Of a stretch of 64,000 bases of DNA, positions 16,949-25,732 are shown in pieces (within the stretch, counting starts at the first letter, position 1; each line of letters opens with the position of its first letter). Position numbers and translations under genes: made by a program. The stretch lies in assembly GCF_049943335.1 (NCBI RefSeq), contig NZ_JBNFVY010000004.1, forward strand, positions 186,001 to 250,000. The letters are read 5' to 3'. Origin of the DNA: JBNFVY01 sp049943335. GTDB taxonomy: Bacteria; Pseudomonadota; Alphaproteobacteria; Rhodobacterales; Rhodobacteraceae. The notes under the pieces are model-generated. The model was not told the DNA's origin. It searched no databases and was given only the letters and a program-made list of their open reading frames with translations.

Positions 16949-17922
16949 CCCTTGCGCAGCCTCTGTGTAATTTCCGCCATGATCGAGATCGCGATTTCCG
17001 CCGGACTGCGCCCGCCAATATCCAATCCCACGGGCGCATGAATGCGCGCGATGTCGTCGTCTTCAAAGCCCTGTTCCTTCAGGCGGGCCACGCGCTTGGC
17101 ATGAGTGCGGGTCGACCCGAGCGAGCCCAGATAGAACACATCAGATTTCAGCGCCTCGATGATCGCCGGATCGTCGATTTTCGGATCATGCGTCAGCGTC
17201 ACCACCGCCACGCGCGGGTCCAGACCATGGGCACGCATGGCTTCGTCTGGCCAGTCATTGCTGATGGTTTCGCCTGGAAAGCGCGCCGGCGCGCCGAATG
17301 CTTCGCGCGGGTCGATCAGGGTCGCATCATAGCCCGCCAGCCGCGCCATCTTCATCAACGGCTGGGCAATATGCACCGCCCCGACCACCACCATGCGCAG
17401 GGGCGGATTGTGCACGCCCACAAAGGTAACGCCGTCTTCTTCGAACCCCGATTTGTCGATCCGAAAACGCGCCGCGTGCTCAGGCGGCGTGGCCAGCGCC
17501 TGCGCGCCCGTTTCGGTGTTCAGAACATAGGCCACCTGGCTGCGCTTGGCGCGGGCGTCACAAAGCGAGGCCAACATGTCTTCGGGCAGAGCGGTACCGA
17601 TGGGTTCAACCATCACGCGGATCCGCCCGCCACAGGCCAATCCCACGGCGAACGCCTCGTCGTCGCTGACACCGAATTCCAGCATCAGCCGGTCGCCATT
17701 GCCCTGTAGCGCGTCGATCGCTTCGACCACCACCGCGCCTTCCACACACCCGCCCGACACCGAGCCTTCGATCTGGCCGTCCCCGGAAATGGCCAGCTGG
17801 CTGCCCACCGGGCGCGGCGCGCTGCCCCAGGTTTCGATCACCGTGGCCAAGGCCGCGCCCGTGCCCGCGCGATGCCATTCCAGCGCGATTTCGGGAATGC
17901 GATCATGTTGAACGTCGATCAT
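16945..17922 (-). CDS. coxI: XdhC/CoxI family Mo-cofactor maturation protein
   Basis: 325 residues. The N-terminal XdhC_CoxI domain has 'ATVIETWGSAPRPVGSQLAI' and 'GSVSGGCVEGAVV', and the C-terminal XdhC Rossmann domain has 'VVVGAVHIAQPLMKMARLAGYDATLIDPR' and 'YLGSLGSTRTHAKR'. XdhC binds the molybdenum cofactor and helps sulfurate and insert it into xanthine-dehydrogenase-type enzymes. It is coupled to the downstream molybdopterin-binding gene by ATGA. A terminator separates it from coxE, so this pair is probably a separate transcript from coxDE. Confidence 0.9.
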   Translation of the reverse strand: MIDVQHDRIPEIALEWHRAGTGAALATVIETWGSAPRPVGSQLAISGDGQIEGSVSGGCVEGAVVVEAIDALQGNGDRLMLEFGVSDDEAFAVGLACGGRIRVMVEPIGTALPEDMLASLCDARAKRSQVAYVLNTETGAQALATPPEHAARFRIDKSGFEEDGVTFVGVHNPPLRMVVVGAVHIAQPLMKMARLAGYDATLIDPREAFGAPARFPGETISNDWPDEAMRAHGLDPRVAVVTLTHDPKIDDPAIIEALKSDVFYLGSLGSTRTHAKRVARLKEQGFEDDDIARIHAPVGLDIGGRSPAEIAISIMAEITQRLRKG

Positions 17923-18232
17923 GTGGCCCCTCCTTGATGGGCAGAATGATCCGGGTGGGCGCGGGATGCAAATCGGGAAATGGTCGTAAGGGGAATGGCG
18001 CGATCAGCGCCGTTATCGACGGTGCCCAAAAATGCGCAAAAAAAGCGCCGCCTGCCAAGAAAAAGGCCTGCGGCGCAAGATATCTCCGGTGCCAACGCAC
18101 AAGCGCCGGAGCTGGGAAATGTCTGGCACGGGAGCACCAGGGAAGTTGTCGTGCCCGCGTTTGACCGGAAAGCCATGTGCCATCCACATCTGTGATCATG
18201 GGGTGAGTCGGCGTCGCGCCCATTGATCTGGG
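17923..18232. other. Gap between coxI and coxE
   Basis: 310 bases containing a minus-strand terminator (18038-18076) and presumably the promoter for coxI. No gene is supported; short ORFs overlap on both strands and lack ribosome-binding sites. Confidence 0.4.
18038..18076 (-). terminator. Rho-independent terminator after coxE
   Basis: Read on the minus strand: an imperfect 12-bp stem with arms GCGCCGCAGGCC and GGCAGGCGGCGC around an 8-base loop, then seven T. It follows coxE by about 150 bases and separates coxDE from coxI. Confidence 0.75.
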
Positions 18233-19516
18233 TCAAGCGCGGAAATTTGTTCCACTTGATCCGGGACCATCCGCGCGCAGCATGGCCATCATCCGGTCGC
18301 GCTCGCCCCGGTCATCGGGGCGCGACAGGGCCGCCGCCAGCGCGCTGAGCGACGCGATATTGTGGCCGGCGCGAAAACTGTCCACATGGGGCATCAGCGC
18401 CCGGATCCCTTGCGCCTTGGGCGCAAACCCATCAAAGCGCATCAGCGGATTCAACCAGATCAGCTTGCGCGAGGACAGGTGCAACCGTTCCGCCGCGCGC
18501 GCCAGGTTGGCCGGGTCGTCGCGGTCCAGCCCGTCGGTAACCAACAAGACCACGGCCGCCTGGCCCAGAACACGGCGCGACCAGTCGCGGTTGAATTGGT
18601 GCAGGCACTGGCCGATGCGCGTGCCGCCCTCCCAATCCTGCGCCTCGTGGCCGACGGATTTCAGCGCCGCATCGACATCGCGTGTGGCCAGGTGCCGGGT
18701 GATGTTGGTCAGTTGCGTGCCGAACGTGAAAGCATGGACCTTGGCCCATCCCGCCCCCTGCTGGTTGGCCACGGCATGCACGAAATGCAGGATGATCCGG
18801 CTATAGGTGGCCATCGATCCCGAAATATCGCACAGAACCACCAGGTTCGGCCAACGCACGCGCCGATCCTGTTTTTCCAGCCGCACGATTTCGCCCCCCT
18901 TGCGCATCGAGCTGCGAATCGTGGCGCGCTGCGCAATCCGGCCGATCTGGCGCGACTCCATCCGGCGGGATTTGATCGGTGGAACGGGCAGTTCCAACTT
19001 GGCCAGAACGCGCTTTGCCTCGGCCATTTCGGCATTCGACATCTGCTCGAAATCCAACGTGCGCAACAACTCGTCGCCCGATGCGGTGGCGCTGGCGTCG
19101 ATTTCGATCTCGTCGCCGTCTTGCTCTTCGCGCTCGGGCATCTCGGGCTTGGCGCCGTCCACAAGCGCCTCTGTGGCGCGTTTTTCGGCAGCTTCGGCCG
19201 CCTTTTCCTCTTGCACCCCGCGCACCGACGGCAACATCATCGACATCATATGCTCCATGTAGCGCGGGTCGCGCCAAAAGAGCCGAAAGAGCTGCGCATA
19301 AACCCGGCGCTGTTCGGGGCGGCTGACAAAACAAGCCTGCAGCGTGTAAAAAAAATCGCGCCTTTCAGTGAACCCTGCGGCCTCGACGGCGCGGATGGCA
19401 TCGATCACGCGGCCCGGCCCCACCGGCACCCCGGCCACGCGCAGCGCCCGTGCAAAATGCACGATATTATGTGCCAGCTTGCCGTCTTCGGGGATATCGA
19501 GATCGGCAAATTCCAT
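18233..19516 (-). CDS. coxE: VWA-domain protein CoxE
   Basis: 427 residues. The C-terminal von Willebrand factor A domain carries the MIDAS motif DISGSM at its core, with 'VTDGLDRDDP' later. The N-terminal and middle parts are CoxE-specific, with an acidic linker of about residues 105-150. CoxE works with the AAA+ protein CoxD to mature the CoxL active site (sulfuration and metal insertion in form I enzymes). It follows coxD by 92 bases on the same strand. A terminator follows. Its stop lies at the start of a gap, and no coxF or coxG is seen nearby. Confidence 0.9.
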   Translation of the reverse strand: MEFADLDIPEDGKLAHNIVHFARALRVAGVPVGPGRVIDAIRAVEAAGFTERRDFFYTLQACFVSRPEQRRVYAQLFRLFWRDPRYMEHMMSMMLPSVRGVQEEKAAEAAEKRATEALVDGAKPEMPEREEQDGDEIEIDASATASGDELLRTLDFEQMSNAEMAEAKRVLAKLELPVPPIKSRRMESRQIGRIAQRATIRSSMRKGGEIVRLEKQDRRVRWPNLVVLCDISGSMATYSRIILHFVHAVANQQGAGWAKVHAFTFGTQLTNITRHLATRDVDAALKSVGHEAQDWEGGTRIGQCLHQFNRDWSRRVLGQAAVVLLVTDGLDRDDPANLARAAERLHLSSRKLIWLNPLMRFDGFAPKAQGIRALMPHVDSFRAGHNIASLSALAAALSRPDDRGERDRMMAMLRADGPGSSGTNFRA

Positions 19517-19608
19517 GCCTCAGCCGCGCGCCTGCTGATCAATAGTGCACCCGCCACCGGCCTTTGTCAGGGCGGCGGCGCGCGGGAAATTTGTCGAAAG
19601 ACGAAACA

Positions 19609-20517
19609 TCATACCGGCACGGATTCGGCGCGCACTTCTTCAAGCAGGCGCGTGGCCTCGGCCCCCTGGATTTTTGCGATATCGTCCTGGTATTTCAGGA
19701 TCGCGCCCAGTGTATCCGCGATCACATCGGGTGACAGGGAAATCACGTCGAGCGCCAACAGGCATTTCGCCCAGTCGATGGTTTCCGCGACGCCAGGGTT
19801 CTTGAACAGATCCTCGGTGCGCAGTTTCTGGACAAAGGCGACAACCTCGCGCGACAGGGTCTCAGTCGCTTCGGGCGCGCGGGCGTGCAAGATTTCGATT
19901 TCGCGCGCGAAGGTGGGGTAATCGACCCAGTGATAAAGGCAACGGCGCTTGAGCGCGTCGTGCACTTCGCGGGTACGGTTCGATGTCAGAATCACGATGG
20001 GCGGTTCGGGCGCCCGGATGGTGCCAAGTTCGGGGATCGTGACCTGGAAATCCGACAGGGCCTCTAGAAGGAAGGCTTCGAACGGCTCGTCCGTCCGGTC
20101 CAATTCATCGATCAACAACACGGGCGCGCCGCCCGCTTGCGGACGCATGGCCTGCAACAAAGGGCGCTCGATCAGGTATTCTTCGGTGAACAGCTCTGTC
20201 TTCAGAACATCGCGGTCGGCGCCCCCCGCAGCTTCTGCCGTGCGGATCGCCACCATCTGTTCGGCGAAGTTCCATTCATAGACCGCGCTTGCCGCATCCA
20301 AACCTTCATAGCATTGCAGACGGATCAAGCGGCGGCCCAGGGCGGCGGCGATCGATTTGGCAATTTCGGTCTTGCCAGTGCCGGCCTCGCCTTCCAGGAA
20401 CAGCGGCCGGCCCAGTTTCAGCGCCAGAAAGGTCACGGTGGCCAGCGCGCGGCCGCAGACATAGTTCTGTGCGGCCAGCATTTCCTGGACAGCATCGATG
20501 GAGGTAGGGTTTTGCAT
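19609..20517 (-). CDS. coxD: MoxR-type AAA+ ATPase CoxD
   Basis: 302-residue AAA+ ATPase with Walker A 'GEAGTGKTE', Walker B 'VLLIDELDR', sensor 1 'ILTSNRTR' and the MoxR-type C-terminal lid. The start at 20517 (MQNPTSIDAVQ) follows AAGGAGA; the longer frame to 20640 includes the repeat array and is not preferred. CoxD is the chaperone-like partner of CoxE in CO dehydrogenase active-site assembly. It is the first gene of the coxDE pair, divergent from the acyl-CoA dehydrogenase gene. Confidence 0.9.
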   Translation of the reverse strand: MQNPTSIDAVQEMLAAQNYVCGRALATVTFLALKLGRPLFLEGEAGTGKTEIAKSIAAALGRRLIRLQCYEGLDAASAVYEWNFAEQMVAIRTAEAAGGADRDVLKTELFTEEYLIERPLLQAMRPQAGGAPVLLIDELDRTDEPFEAFLLEALSDFQVTIPELGTIRAPEPPIVILTSNRTREVHDALKRRCLYHWVDYPTFAREIEILHARAPEATETLSREVVAFVQKLRTEDLFKNPGVAETIDWAKCLLALDVISLSPDVIADTLGAILKYQDDIAKIQGAEATRLLEEVRAESVPV

Positions 20518-20590
20518 GCAGGTCTCCTTGGGGTGCATTGCTGCACCTTGGGCGGGCGCGGTCAAGTGATCCCAAAGTCGTGCGCCCGCT

Positions 20591-20645
20591 GCGTCCAGTC
20601 TGCGCCCAGTCTGCGCACAGTCCTCGCCAAGTCCGCTCACAGTCC
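20591..20645. repeat. Five 11-bp tandem units upstream of coxD
   Basis: Units at 20591, 20602, 20613, 20624 and 20635 with consensus GCGCNCAGTCY, exactly in phase, lying in the divergent region between coxD and the acyl-CoA dehydrogenase gene. Confidence 0.8.
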
Positions 20646-20737
20646 CAGAGTGGCCCGCAGGCTATTGTGAACAACCACCTGCGGCGCTAGAAGACGCCGA
20701 ACAATTTTTGCGGAACAATGTTTCACGGAAGGACATG

Positions 20738-21961
20738 ATGAACGCACCACAGCCCAAGTTGGCCCCGCATAGCAAACCCGACCTGGAAAGCTTTCAGTGG
20801 GATGACGCGCTGTTGCTGGATGACCAGCTGAGCGAGGACGAGCGTATGCTGCGTGATGCCGTGCGCGACTTCGCCCAATCGACCTTGCAGCCGCGCGTGA
20901 CCGAAGCTTATGCCAACGAAACCGTCGAACCAGGCATCTTTCGCGAAATGGGACAAGCGGGCCTGTTGGGCATCACCGTGCCCGAGCAATACGGCGGGCT
21001 TGGCGCAAACTACGTGACATATGGCCTTGCCGCCCGCGAGGTCGAGCGCGTGGACAGTGGGTATCGTTCGATGATGTCGGTGCAGTCATCGCTGGTGATG
21101 TACCCGATCTATGCTTACGGCTCTGAGGAGCAGCGGCAGAAATACCTGCCCGGCCTGGCCTCGGGCGAATTGATCGGCTGTTTTGGCCTGACCGAACCCG
21201 ATGCGGGCAGCGATCCGGGCGCAATGAAGACACGCGCGACCAAGACGGACGGCGGCTATGTGCTGAACGGCGCCAAGATGTGGATCTCGAACGCGCCGAT
21301 TGCCGACGTGTTTGTGGTTTGGGCCAAGTCCGACGCGCATGGCGGCAAGATCCGTGGGTTCGTCCTGGACAAGGGCACCAAGGGGCTCAGCGCCCCCAAG
21401 ATCGAAGGCAAGCTGAGCCTGCGCGCCAGTGTGACCGGCGAAATCGTGCTTGAGAATGTCGAGGTGGGCGAGGATGCGCTGCTGCCATTCGTCGAAGGGC
21501 TGAAGGGCCCGTTCGGTTGCCTGAACCGCGCGCGCTACGGCATTAGCTGGGGCGCCTTGGGGGCGGCCGAATTCTGCTGGCACGCTGCCCGGCAATACGG
21601 GCTGGATCGCAAGCAATTCAATCGTCCGTTGGCGCAGACACAGCTGTTCCAGAAGAAACTGGCCGACATGCAGACCGAAATCACCCTGGGCCTTCAGGCA
21701 TCCTTGCGCGTCGGGCGACTGCTGGACGCGGCCAAGGCCGCGCCCGAGATGATTTCCATCGTCAAGCGCAACAACTGTGGCAAGTCGCTGGACATTGCGC
21801 GCATGGCCCGCGACATGCACGGCGGCAACGGCATCAGCCAGGAATTCCAGGTGATGCGCCACATGGTGAATCTGGAAACGGTAAACACCTATGAGGGCAC
21901 GCATGACGTGCACGCGCTCATCCTGGGGCGGGCGCAAACCGGGTTGCAGGCGTTCTTCTGA
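20738..21961 (+). CDS. gcdH: Acyl-CoA dehydrogenase, glutaryl-CoA dehydrogenase type
   Basis: 407-residue FAD enzyme. The family signatures 'GCFGLTEPDAGSDPGAMKTRA' and the C-terminal 'MHGGNGISQEFQVMRHMVNLETVNTYEGTHDVHALILGRA' (I quote short parts: GGNGIS, YEGTHD) place it with glutaryl-CoA dehydrogenase, with catalytic base Glu386 in the YEGTHD motif. The enzyme oxidises and decarboxylates glutaryl-CoA to crotonyl-CoA in lysine and tryptophan breakdown. Tandem ATGs occur at 20735 and 20738; the second has better spacing to GGAAGG. A LysR regulator or CoA-transferase often beside gcdH is missing. A strong hairpin follows. Confidence 0.85.
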   Translation: MNAPQPKLAPHSKPDLESFQWDDALLLDDQLSEDERMLRDAVRDFAQSTLQPRVTEAYANETVEPGIFREMGQAGLLGITVPEQYGGLGANYVTYGLAAREVERVDSGYRSMMSVQSSLVMYPIYAYGSEEQRQKYLPGLASGELIGCFGLTEPDAGSDPGAMKTRATKTDGGYVLNGAKMWISNAPIADVFVVWAKSDAHGGKIRGFVLDKGTKGLSAPKIEGKLSLRASVTGEIVLENVEVGEDALLPFVEGLKGPFGCLNRARYGISWGALGAAEFCWHAARQYGLDRKQFNRPLAQTQLFQKKLADMQTEITLGLQASLRVGRLLDAAKAAPEMISIVKRNNCGKSLDIARMARDMHGGNGISQEFQVMRHMVNLETVNTYEGTHDVHALILGRAQTGLQAFF

Positions 21962-21971
21962 TCTGCCGATC

Positions 21972-21998
21972 GCCTGCGCTGGTCTGACCGGCGCAGGC
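21972..21998 (+). terminator. Long hairpin after gcdH
   Basis: GCCTGCGCTGGTC paired with GACCGGCGCAGGC, nearly perfect, 10 bases after the stop. There is no T run, so termination would be factor-assisted or the structure may protect the 3' end. Confidence 0.5.
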
Positions 21999-22130
21999 AA
22001 CCAATAGCCCCCGACAGAAAGACCGGTTGCAACGCCATAGCGCCCACGGCCGGCGGTCTGCCCGAGACAGTCAAACCAAAACCATGCCGGCGCCGTTGAC
22101 CTTGGCCAGCCCGCCTGCCAAGACTGTGCC

Positions 22131-23171
22131 ATGACGCGCTTTCTTGCCATTTTGACTGTCCGCAACGAAGGGGCCTTTCTGCTGGAATGGCTGGCCCATC
22201 ACAAAGCGGTCGGCTTTACCGATTTCCTGATCTTTTCCAATGACTGCGCAGATGGCACCGATGCCATGCTGGATCGGCTTGCGGCGATGGGCGAAATCAC
22301 CCACGTGCCCAACCCCGGCCCGCATAAACGTGGTCCCCAGTGGGATGCGCTCAAAACGGCGGCGGATCATCCTGCGCTGCACGCTGCCGATTGGGCCATG
22401 GTCATGGACGTGGACGAATTCGTGAACGTACACGTGGGCAACCACACGCTGACAGCCCTGCTGAACGCCCTGCCCCAGGCCACGGCCATCCCCCTGACCT
22501 GGCGCGTATTCGGCAACGCCGGCGTGGTCAGTTTTACCGACAAGCCGGTGACCGAAACCTTTACCCGCGCTGCGCCCAAGCGGCTTCTCTGGCCATGGCG
22601 GGCGTCAATGTTCAAAACCTTGTTCAAGCTGGACGGCAGTTACGCCAAGCTGGGCGTGCACCGCCCGCGCGCCATGGCCACCGGCGCCACCCCCCGCTGG
22701 TTTGACGGGGCGGGCCGCGAACTTGGCCCCGACATGTATGAGGGCCGGCCATTTTCCCAGCCGGGTCAGGACAACTACGCTCTGGCCCAGCTGAACCACT
22801 ATCCGCTGGGCGCGATGGAAAGCTACATTGTCAAGCTGGATCGCGGACGGGCCAACCGCGCCGATGAACCTGTGGGCATGGACTATTGGTGCGAACGAAA
22901 CTGGTCCAGCGCCGAGGATCATTCAATTGCCGCCATCACACCGATGCGCGATCCGATCTGGGCACGCCTTGCCGCAGACAACGAACTGGCCGATCTGCAC
23001 GCAGGCGCCGTGCGCTGGCGGCGGGACCGATTCCATACCCTGATGCAACAAGAGCGCTACCGCCAGCTGTTCGGGCGCCTGGCAATGACCCCGCCAGCAC
23101 GCGAAATTCCCGCCTCTGTGGTTAAAATGATCATTCAGGCGGCACAGAACGCCGCCAGAACCCGGGATTGA
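22131..23171 (+). CDS. Glycosyltransferase family 2-like protein
   Basis: 346 residues of the Glyco_tranf_2_4/GT92-like group. N-terminal 'AILTVRNEGAFLLEWLAHHKAVG' is the nucleotide-sugar binding start, and 'MVMDVDEFVNV' carries the DxD metal motif at about residue 90. There is no signal peptide or membrane helix, so it acts in the cytoplasm. Relatives in roseobacters are linked to surface polysaccharide, but nothing here shows the acceptor. No obvious Shine-Dalgarno precedes the ATG. It is followed by a conserved unknown in the same direction, a pairing that may be an operon. Confidence 0.8.
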   Translation: MTRFLAILTVRNEGAFLLEWLAHHKAVGFTDFLIFSNDCADGTDAMLDRLAAMGEITHVPNPGPHKRGPQWDALKTAADHPALHAADWAMVMDVDEFVNVHVGNHTLTALLNALPQATAIPLTWRVFGNAGVVSFTDKPVTETFTRAAPKRLLWPWRASMFKTLFKLDGSYAKLGVHRPRAMATGATPRWFDGAGRELGPDMYEGRPFSQPGQDNYALAQLNHYPLGAMESYIVKLDRGRANRADEPVGMDYWCERNWSSAEDHSIAAITPMRDPIWARLAADNELADLHAGAVRWRRDRFHTLMQQERYRQLFGRLAMTPPAREIPASVVKMIIQAAQNAARTRD

Positions 23172-23282
23172 CCACGTTTACGAAACAATCTGTTTTCTTC
23201 CGATTAACCTGCGGTCGCTACGTTGCAGCTATCTGGGCGCCGAACTACGTTTATGTCACCACAAACGCACGGGGGCGCTGCC

Positions 23283-24299
23283 ATGGTCGAGGTCATTATG
23301 CCTGATGGAACCGAGTTCACCGTGAACCAAGACACCGTGAGCCACGACGTTGTCGAATTAACCCGCGAAGGCTGGCACGCCGCGCTTGAAGACATGGCCG
23401 AAGAACGTGGCTATTGCGAAAAGCTGGGGTCCGAGCACACGGCCCTTTTTACCGATCGCGGCTCAACCCTTTTGGTGACGTTCGAAACCACCACCCGCAT
23501 CATGGAGGCGGACGGCGACGGTTTGCCCTATGGCTGGTCCCTGGCCGATAAATACGGCTGGTCGCAACTGTGCATTCTCGCGGATGAACGCACGTGGTTC
23601 CGCGATCACCATGTCATCGGCTACTTCGACCGGCTCGTGGATGAAGCGTTTTTCGAAGATTTCGACCGCGTCGTTTTCTTCGGGGCTGGCGATTGCGGCT
23701 ATGGGGCGGCGGCCTTTTCCGTCACGGCGCCCGGTTCGACCGTTGTTCTGCTGCAACCCCAGGCCACGCTGGACGCCCGAGATGTGCCCTGGGACGACCG
23801 CTACCGCAGTGATCGGCGCCGGTTTCTTGGCGACCGCTACGCCTATGCGCCCGATATGGTCGACGCTGCCGAACAGGTGTTTGTGCTTTATGATCCCGAA
23901 CAGGATCTGGACGCCAGCCATGCTGCCCTGTTCCGCCGGCCCCATGTCACCCGTCTGCCGCTGCGCTTTGTCGGCCAGCGAGTGGACCTGGCGATGGCCC
24001 AAATGGATCTACTCGACCCGACCCTGCAGGCCGCGGCCGATGGTACGCTCAGCGCGCAAAGCTTTTGGAAAATGTACCGCCCCAAGCGGCGCGACTATCT
24101 TCCCGTCATGCGCCAATACCTGCACCGGCTGATCGAAACGGAAAAAAACCGCGCCATCGTGCTCTTGGCCCGCCATGTCATCCGGTCCCATAACGCGCCG
24201 CGCTTTCGACGCGCAGGCGATGCCGCCGTGCGCAACCTGGCGAAATCCGGCGTGACGATGGAGCTTGTACCGGCCGAAACGGACACCCCCGTCAGCTGA
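23283..24299 (+). CDS. Conserved Rhodobacteraceae protein often labelled PAPS reductase
   Basis: 338 residues. The family is recognised by 'ALEDMAEERGYCEKLG', 'STLLVTFET', 'TWFRDHHVIGYFDRLVDE' and 'FDRVVFFGAGDCGYGAAAFSVTAPG' (read in short parts). It resembles a group of roseobacter proteins commonly annotated as phosphoadenosine phosphosulfate reductase, but none of the PAPS reductase signatures (PP-loop, ECGIH) is present, so I do not accept that name. The GxGxxGxxAA stretch suggests a nucleotide- or hydrolase-like alpha/beta fold. The start is uncertain: 23223 and 23253 are in-frame alternatives, and GGGGGC precedes 23283. It converges on and overlaps ureG by 8 bases. Confidence 0.65.
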   Translation: MVEVIMPDGTEFTVNQDTVSHDVVELTREGWHAALEDMAEERGYCEKLGSEHTALFTDRGSTLLVTFETTTRIMEADGDGLPYGWSLADKYGWSQLCILADERTWFRDHHVIGYFDRLVDEAFFEDFDRVVFFGAGDCGYGAAAFSVTAPGSTVVLLQPQATLDARDVPWDDRYRSDRRRFLGDRYAYAPDMVDAAEQVFVLYDPEQDLDASHAALFRRPHVTRLPLRFVGQRVDLAMAQMDLLDPTLQAAADGTLSAQSFWKMYRPKRRDYLPVMRQYLHRLIETEKNRAIVLLARHVIRSHNAPRFRRAGDAAVRNLAKSGVTMELVPAETDTPVS

Positions 24300-24906
24300 G
24301 CCCGCCCTGCTCGATCACGAAGCGCACGATGTCGGGCACGCCCTGCCCGGTGCGCACCCCGGCCATGACATAAGCGCGCCCTGCGCGCGCCGCTTGGGTG
24401 TCGCGCTCCAGCTGCTCGCGGTCCACGCCGACATAGGGGGCCAGATCGACCTTGTTGACCACCAGCAGATCCGACCGCGTCACCCCCGGCCCTTTCTTGC
24501 GGGGAATATCCTGCCCTGCGGCCGTATCGATGACATAAATCGACAGGTCTGCCAGTTCCGGCGAAAAGGTCGCGGCCAGGTTATCCCCCCCGCTTTCGAT
24601 AAAGATCACGTCCAGATCGGGAAACGCGGCGATCAGATCGCTGACGGCGGCAAGGTTGATCGATGCATCTTCGCGGATCGCCGTGTGCGGGCACCCGCCG
24701 GTCTCCACGCCGCGTATCCGTTCGATCGGCAGGGCTTGCGCCCGCATCAGGTATTCGGCGTCTTCGCTGGTGTAGATATCGTTGGTGATCACGGCCAGCG
24801 AATAGTCCGGCGCCATGGCGCGGCACAGTTGTTCGGTCAGGGATGTCTTGCCGGCGCCGACCGGGCCGCCGATGCCCACGCGCAGCGGGCCATTTGGGGA
24901 CGTCAT
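24292..24906 (-). CDS. ureG: Urease accessory GTPase UreG
   Basis: 204-residue GTPase of the SIMIBI class that energises nickel delivery to urease. P-loop 'GGPVGAGKTSL', the metal-binding 'GGCPH' (Cys-Pro-His, nickel site), 'ESGGDN' and the base-recognition 'VNKVDLA' are all intact. Length is normal for the family. Its ATG overlaps the stop of the 66-codon ORF upstream by ATGA, with GAGAGA as ribosome-binding site. It is the last gene of the urease operon and overlaps the convergent gene by 8 bases. Confidence 0.96.
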   Translation of the reverse strand: MTSPNGPLRVGIGGPVGAGKTSLTEQLCRAMAPDYSLAVITNDIYTSEDAEYLMRAQALPIERIRGVETGGCPHTAIREDASINLAAVSDLIAAFPDLDVIFIESGGDNLAATFSPELADLSIYVIDTAAGQDIPRKKGPGVTRSDLLVVNKVDLAPYVGVDREQLERDTQAARAGRAYVMAGVRTGQGVPDIVRFVIEQGGLS

Positions 24907-25103
24907 GGGTGTTCTCTCAGGGTTGTTGTCAGAAAAATCATGGGGTTGACCGGGTAAACCGGCGCAAAAAAGCAGTTATCGATCCGCCACAATGGCGCGT
25001 CAGCGCTGGATCGCATGTCCGACCCGGCAGGCGCCAACCGGCCCACAGCCCGCCCCGAAACCCTGCCGAACCGGGGCCCCCGATTGCCCAGCGCACCGAT
25101 CAT
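24903..25103 (-). CDS. Candidate small ORF between ureF and ureG
   Basis: 66 codons. Its ATG overlaps the ureF stop by ATGA and its TGA overlaps the ureG start by ATGA, so it fills the gap exactly and would be translated by coupling. The predicted product has an Arg/Gly-rich N-terminal half and a hydrophobic C-terminal stretch (CFFAPVYPVNPMIFL). I know no relative. Base composition falls toward its 3' end, which may simply be the ureG leader. The arrangement is suggestive rather than proof. Confidence 0.35.
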   Translation of the reverse strand: MIGALGNRGPRFGRVSGRAVGRLAPAGSDMRSSADAPLWRIDNCFFAPVYPVNPMIFLTTTLREHP

Positions 25104-25732
25104 GACCGGAATATCCTGACATCCATCGTTTCATGCAAGGCCGCGCCCAGATCCGCACGGATCGTGGCCCCACCCAGATCGTCGCGCCCGGCCGTCGCGG
25201 CCCAAGCGGCCAGATCGTCAATCGCGCCGTGTAGGCCCCCCAGGGTCACCTGCCCCTCAGTCTGGCCCAACGGGATGAACCGCACCCCGGCACTGACAAG
25301 GTTGGCGGCAAAGCCATGCAGGTAAAGCGCCGTGACCTGCGCCGTATCCAGCGACAGTCTGCGCGCGGCTTGCCCAACCGCGACGGGCAGCGCGGCTGGC
25401 GCTACGCTGTGACCCATGGCCGTCACGGTATCGGCAAAGGCGCGCCCTTGGGCAGAGGTTTCTTCCCACCGCTCGCGCGTGGGGGCAAGGGCGCGCGCCA
25501 GCGCGGCCATTTCGGCGGCGTCCGCGCCCCGGTGGGTCATTGACAATAACACCGCATCGTTGCGCCCTGCCCCCAATTGCACGATATCCAGAAGCCAGCC
25601 CTGTAACCCGTCGGCATCGCGCACCTCGCCCGCGGCCACCGCCTGTTCCAGCCCATGCGAATAGGCAAAGGCGCCCAACGGAAAGGCAGGCGACAGCCAT
25701 TGGGTCAGCGTCAGCAGGTCAGCCGTGCTCAT
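25100..25732 (-). CDS. ureF: Urease accessory protein UreF
   Basis: 210-residue helical scaffold that joins UreD and UreG on apo-urease and controls UreG GTPase. The family start 'LLTLTQWLSPAFPLGAFAYSHGLE' (in short: SPAFPLGAFAYSHG) is plain, and 'GFAANLVSAGVRFIPLGQTEGQ' marks the C-terminal part. The start at 25732 (MSTADLL) lies 14 bases inside the ureE 3' end; the frame upstream is an artefact of the His-rich ureE tail. It is coupled to the following small ORF by ATGA. Confidence 0.94.
   Translation of the reverse strand: MSTADLLTLTQWLSPAFPLGAFAYSHGLEQAVAAGEVRDADGLQGWLLDIVQLGAGRNDAVLLSMTHRGADAAEMAALARALAPTRERWEETSAQGRAFADTVTAMGHSVAPAALPVAVGQAARRLSLDTAQVTALYLHGFAANLVSAGVRFIPLGQTEGQVTLGGLHGAIDDLAAWAATAGRDDLGGATIRADLGAALHETMDVRIFRS

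Noticed and set aside
18362..19921. 519-codon ORF on the plus strand opposite coxE
   Set aside because: It is the antisense of coxE and part of coxD. The product has no domain and the opposite strand has strong matches.
20591..20645. Tandem arrays considered as CRISPR
   Set aside because: Here and in the other arrays the units are adjacent with no spacers, units are 11-26 bp, and no cas genes are present.
23283..24299. Phosphoadenosine phosphosulfate reductase as the product name
   Set aside because: No PP-loop, no ECGIH motif and no Fe-S cysteine pairs; a genuine cysH is present at 7875-8639.
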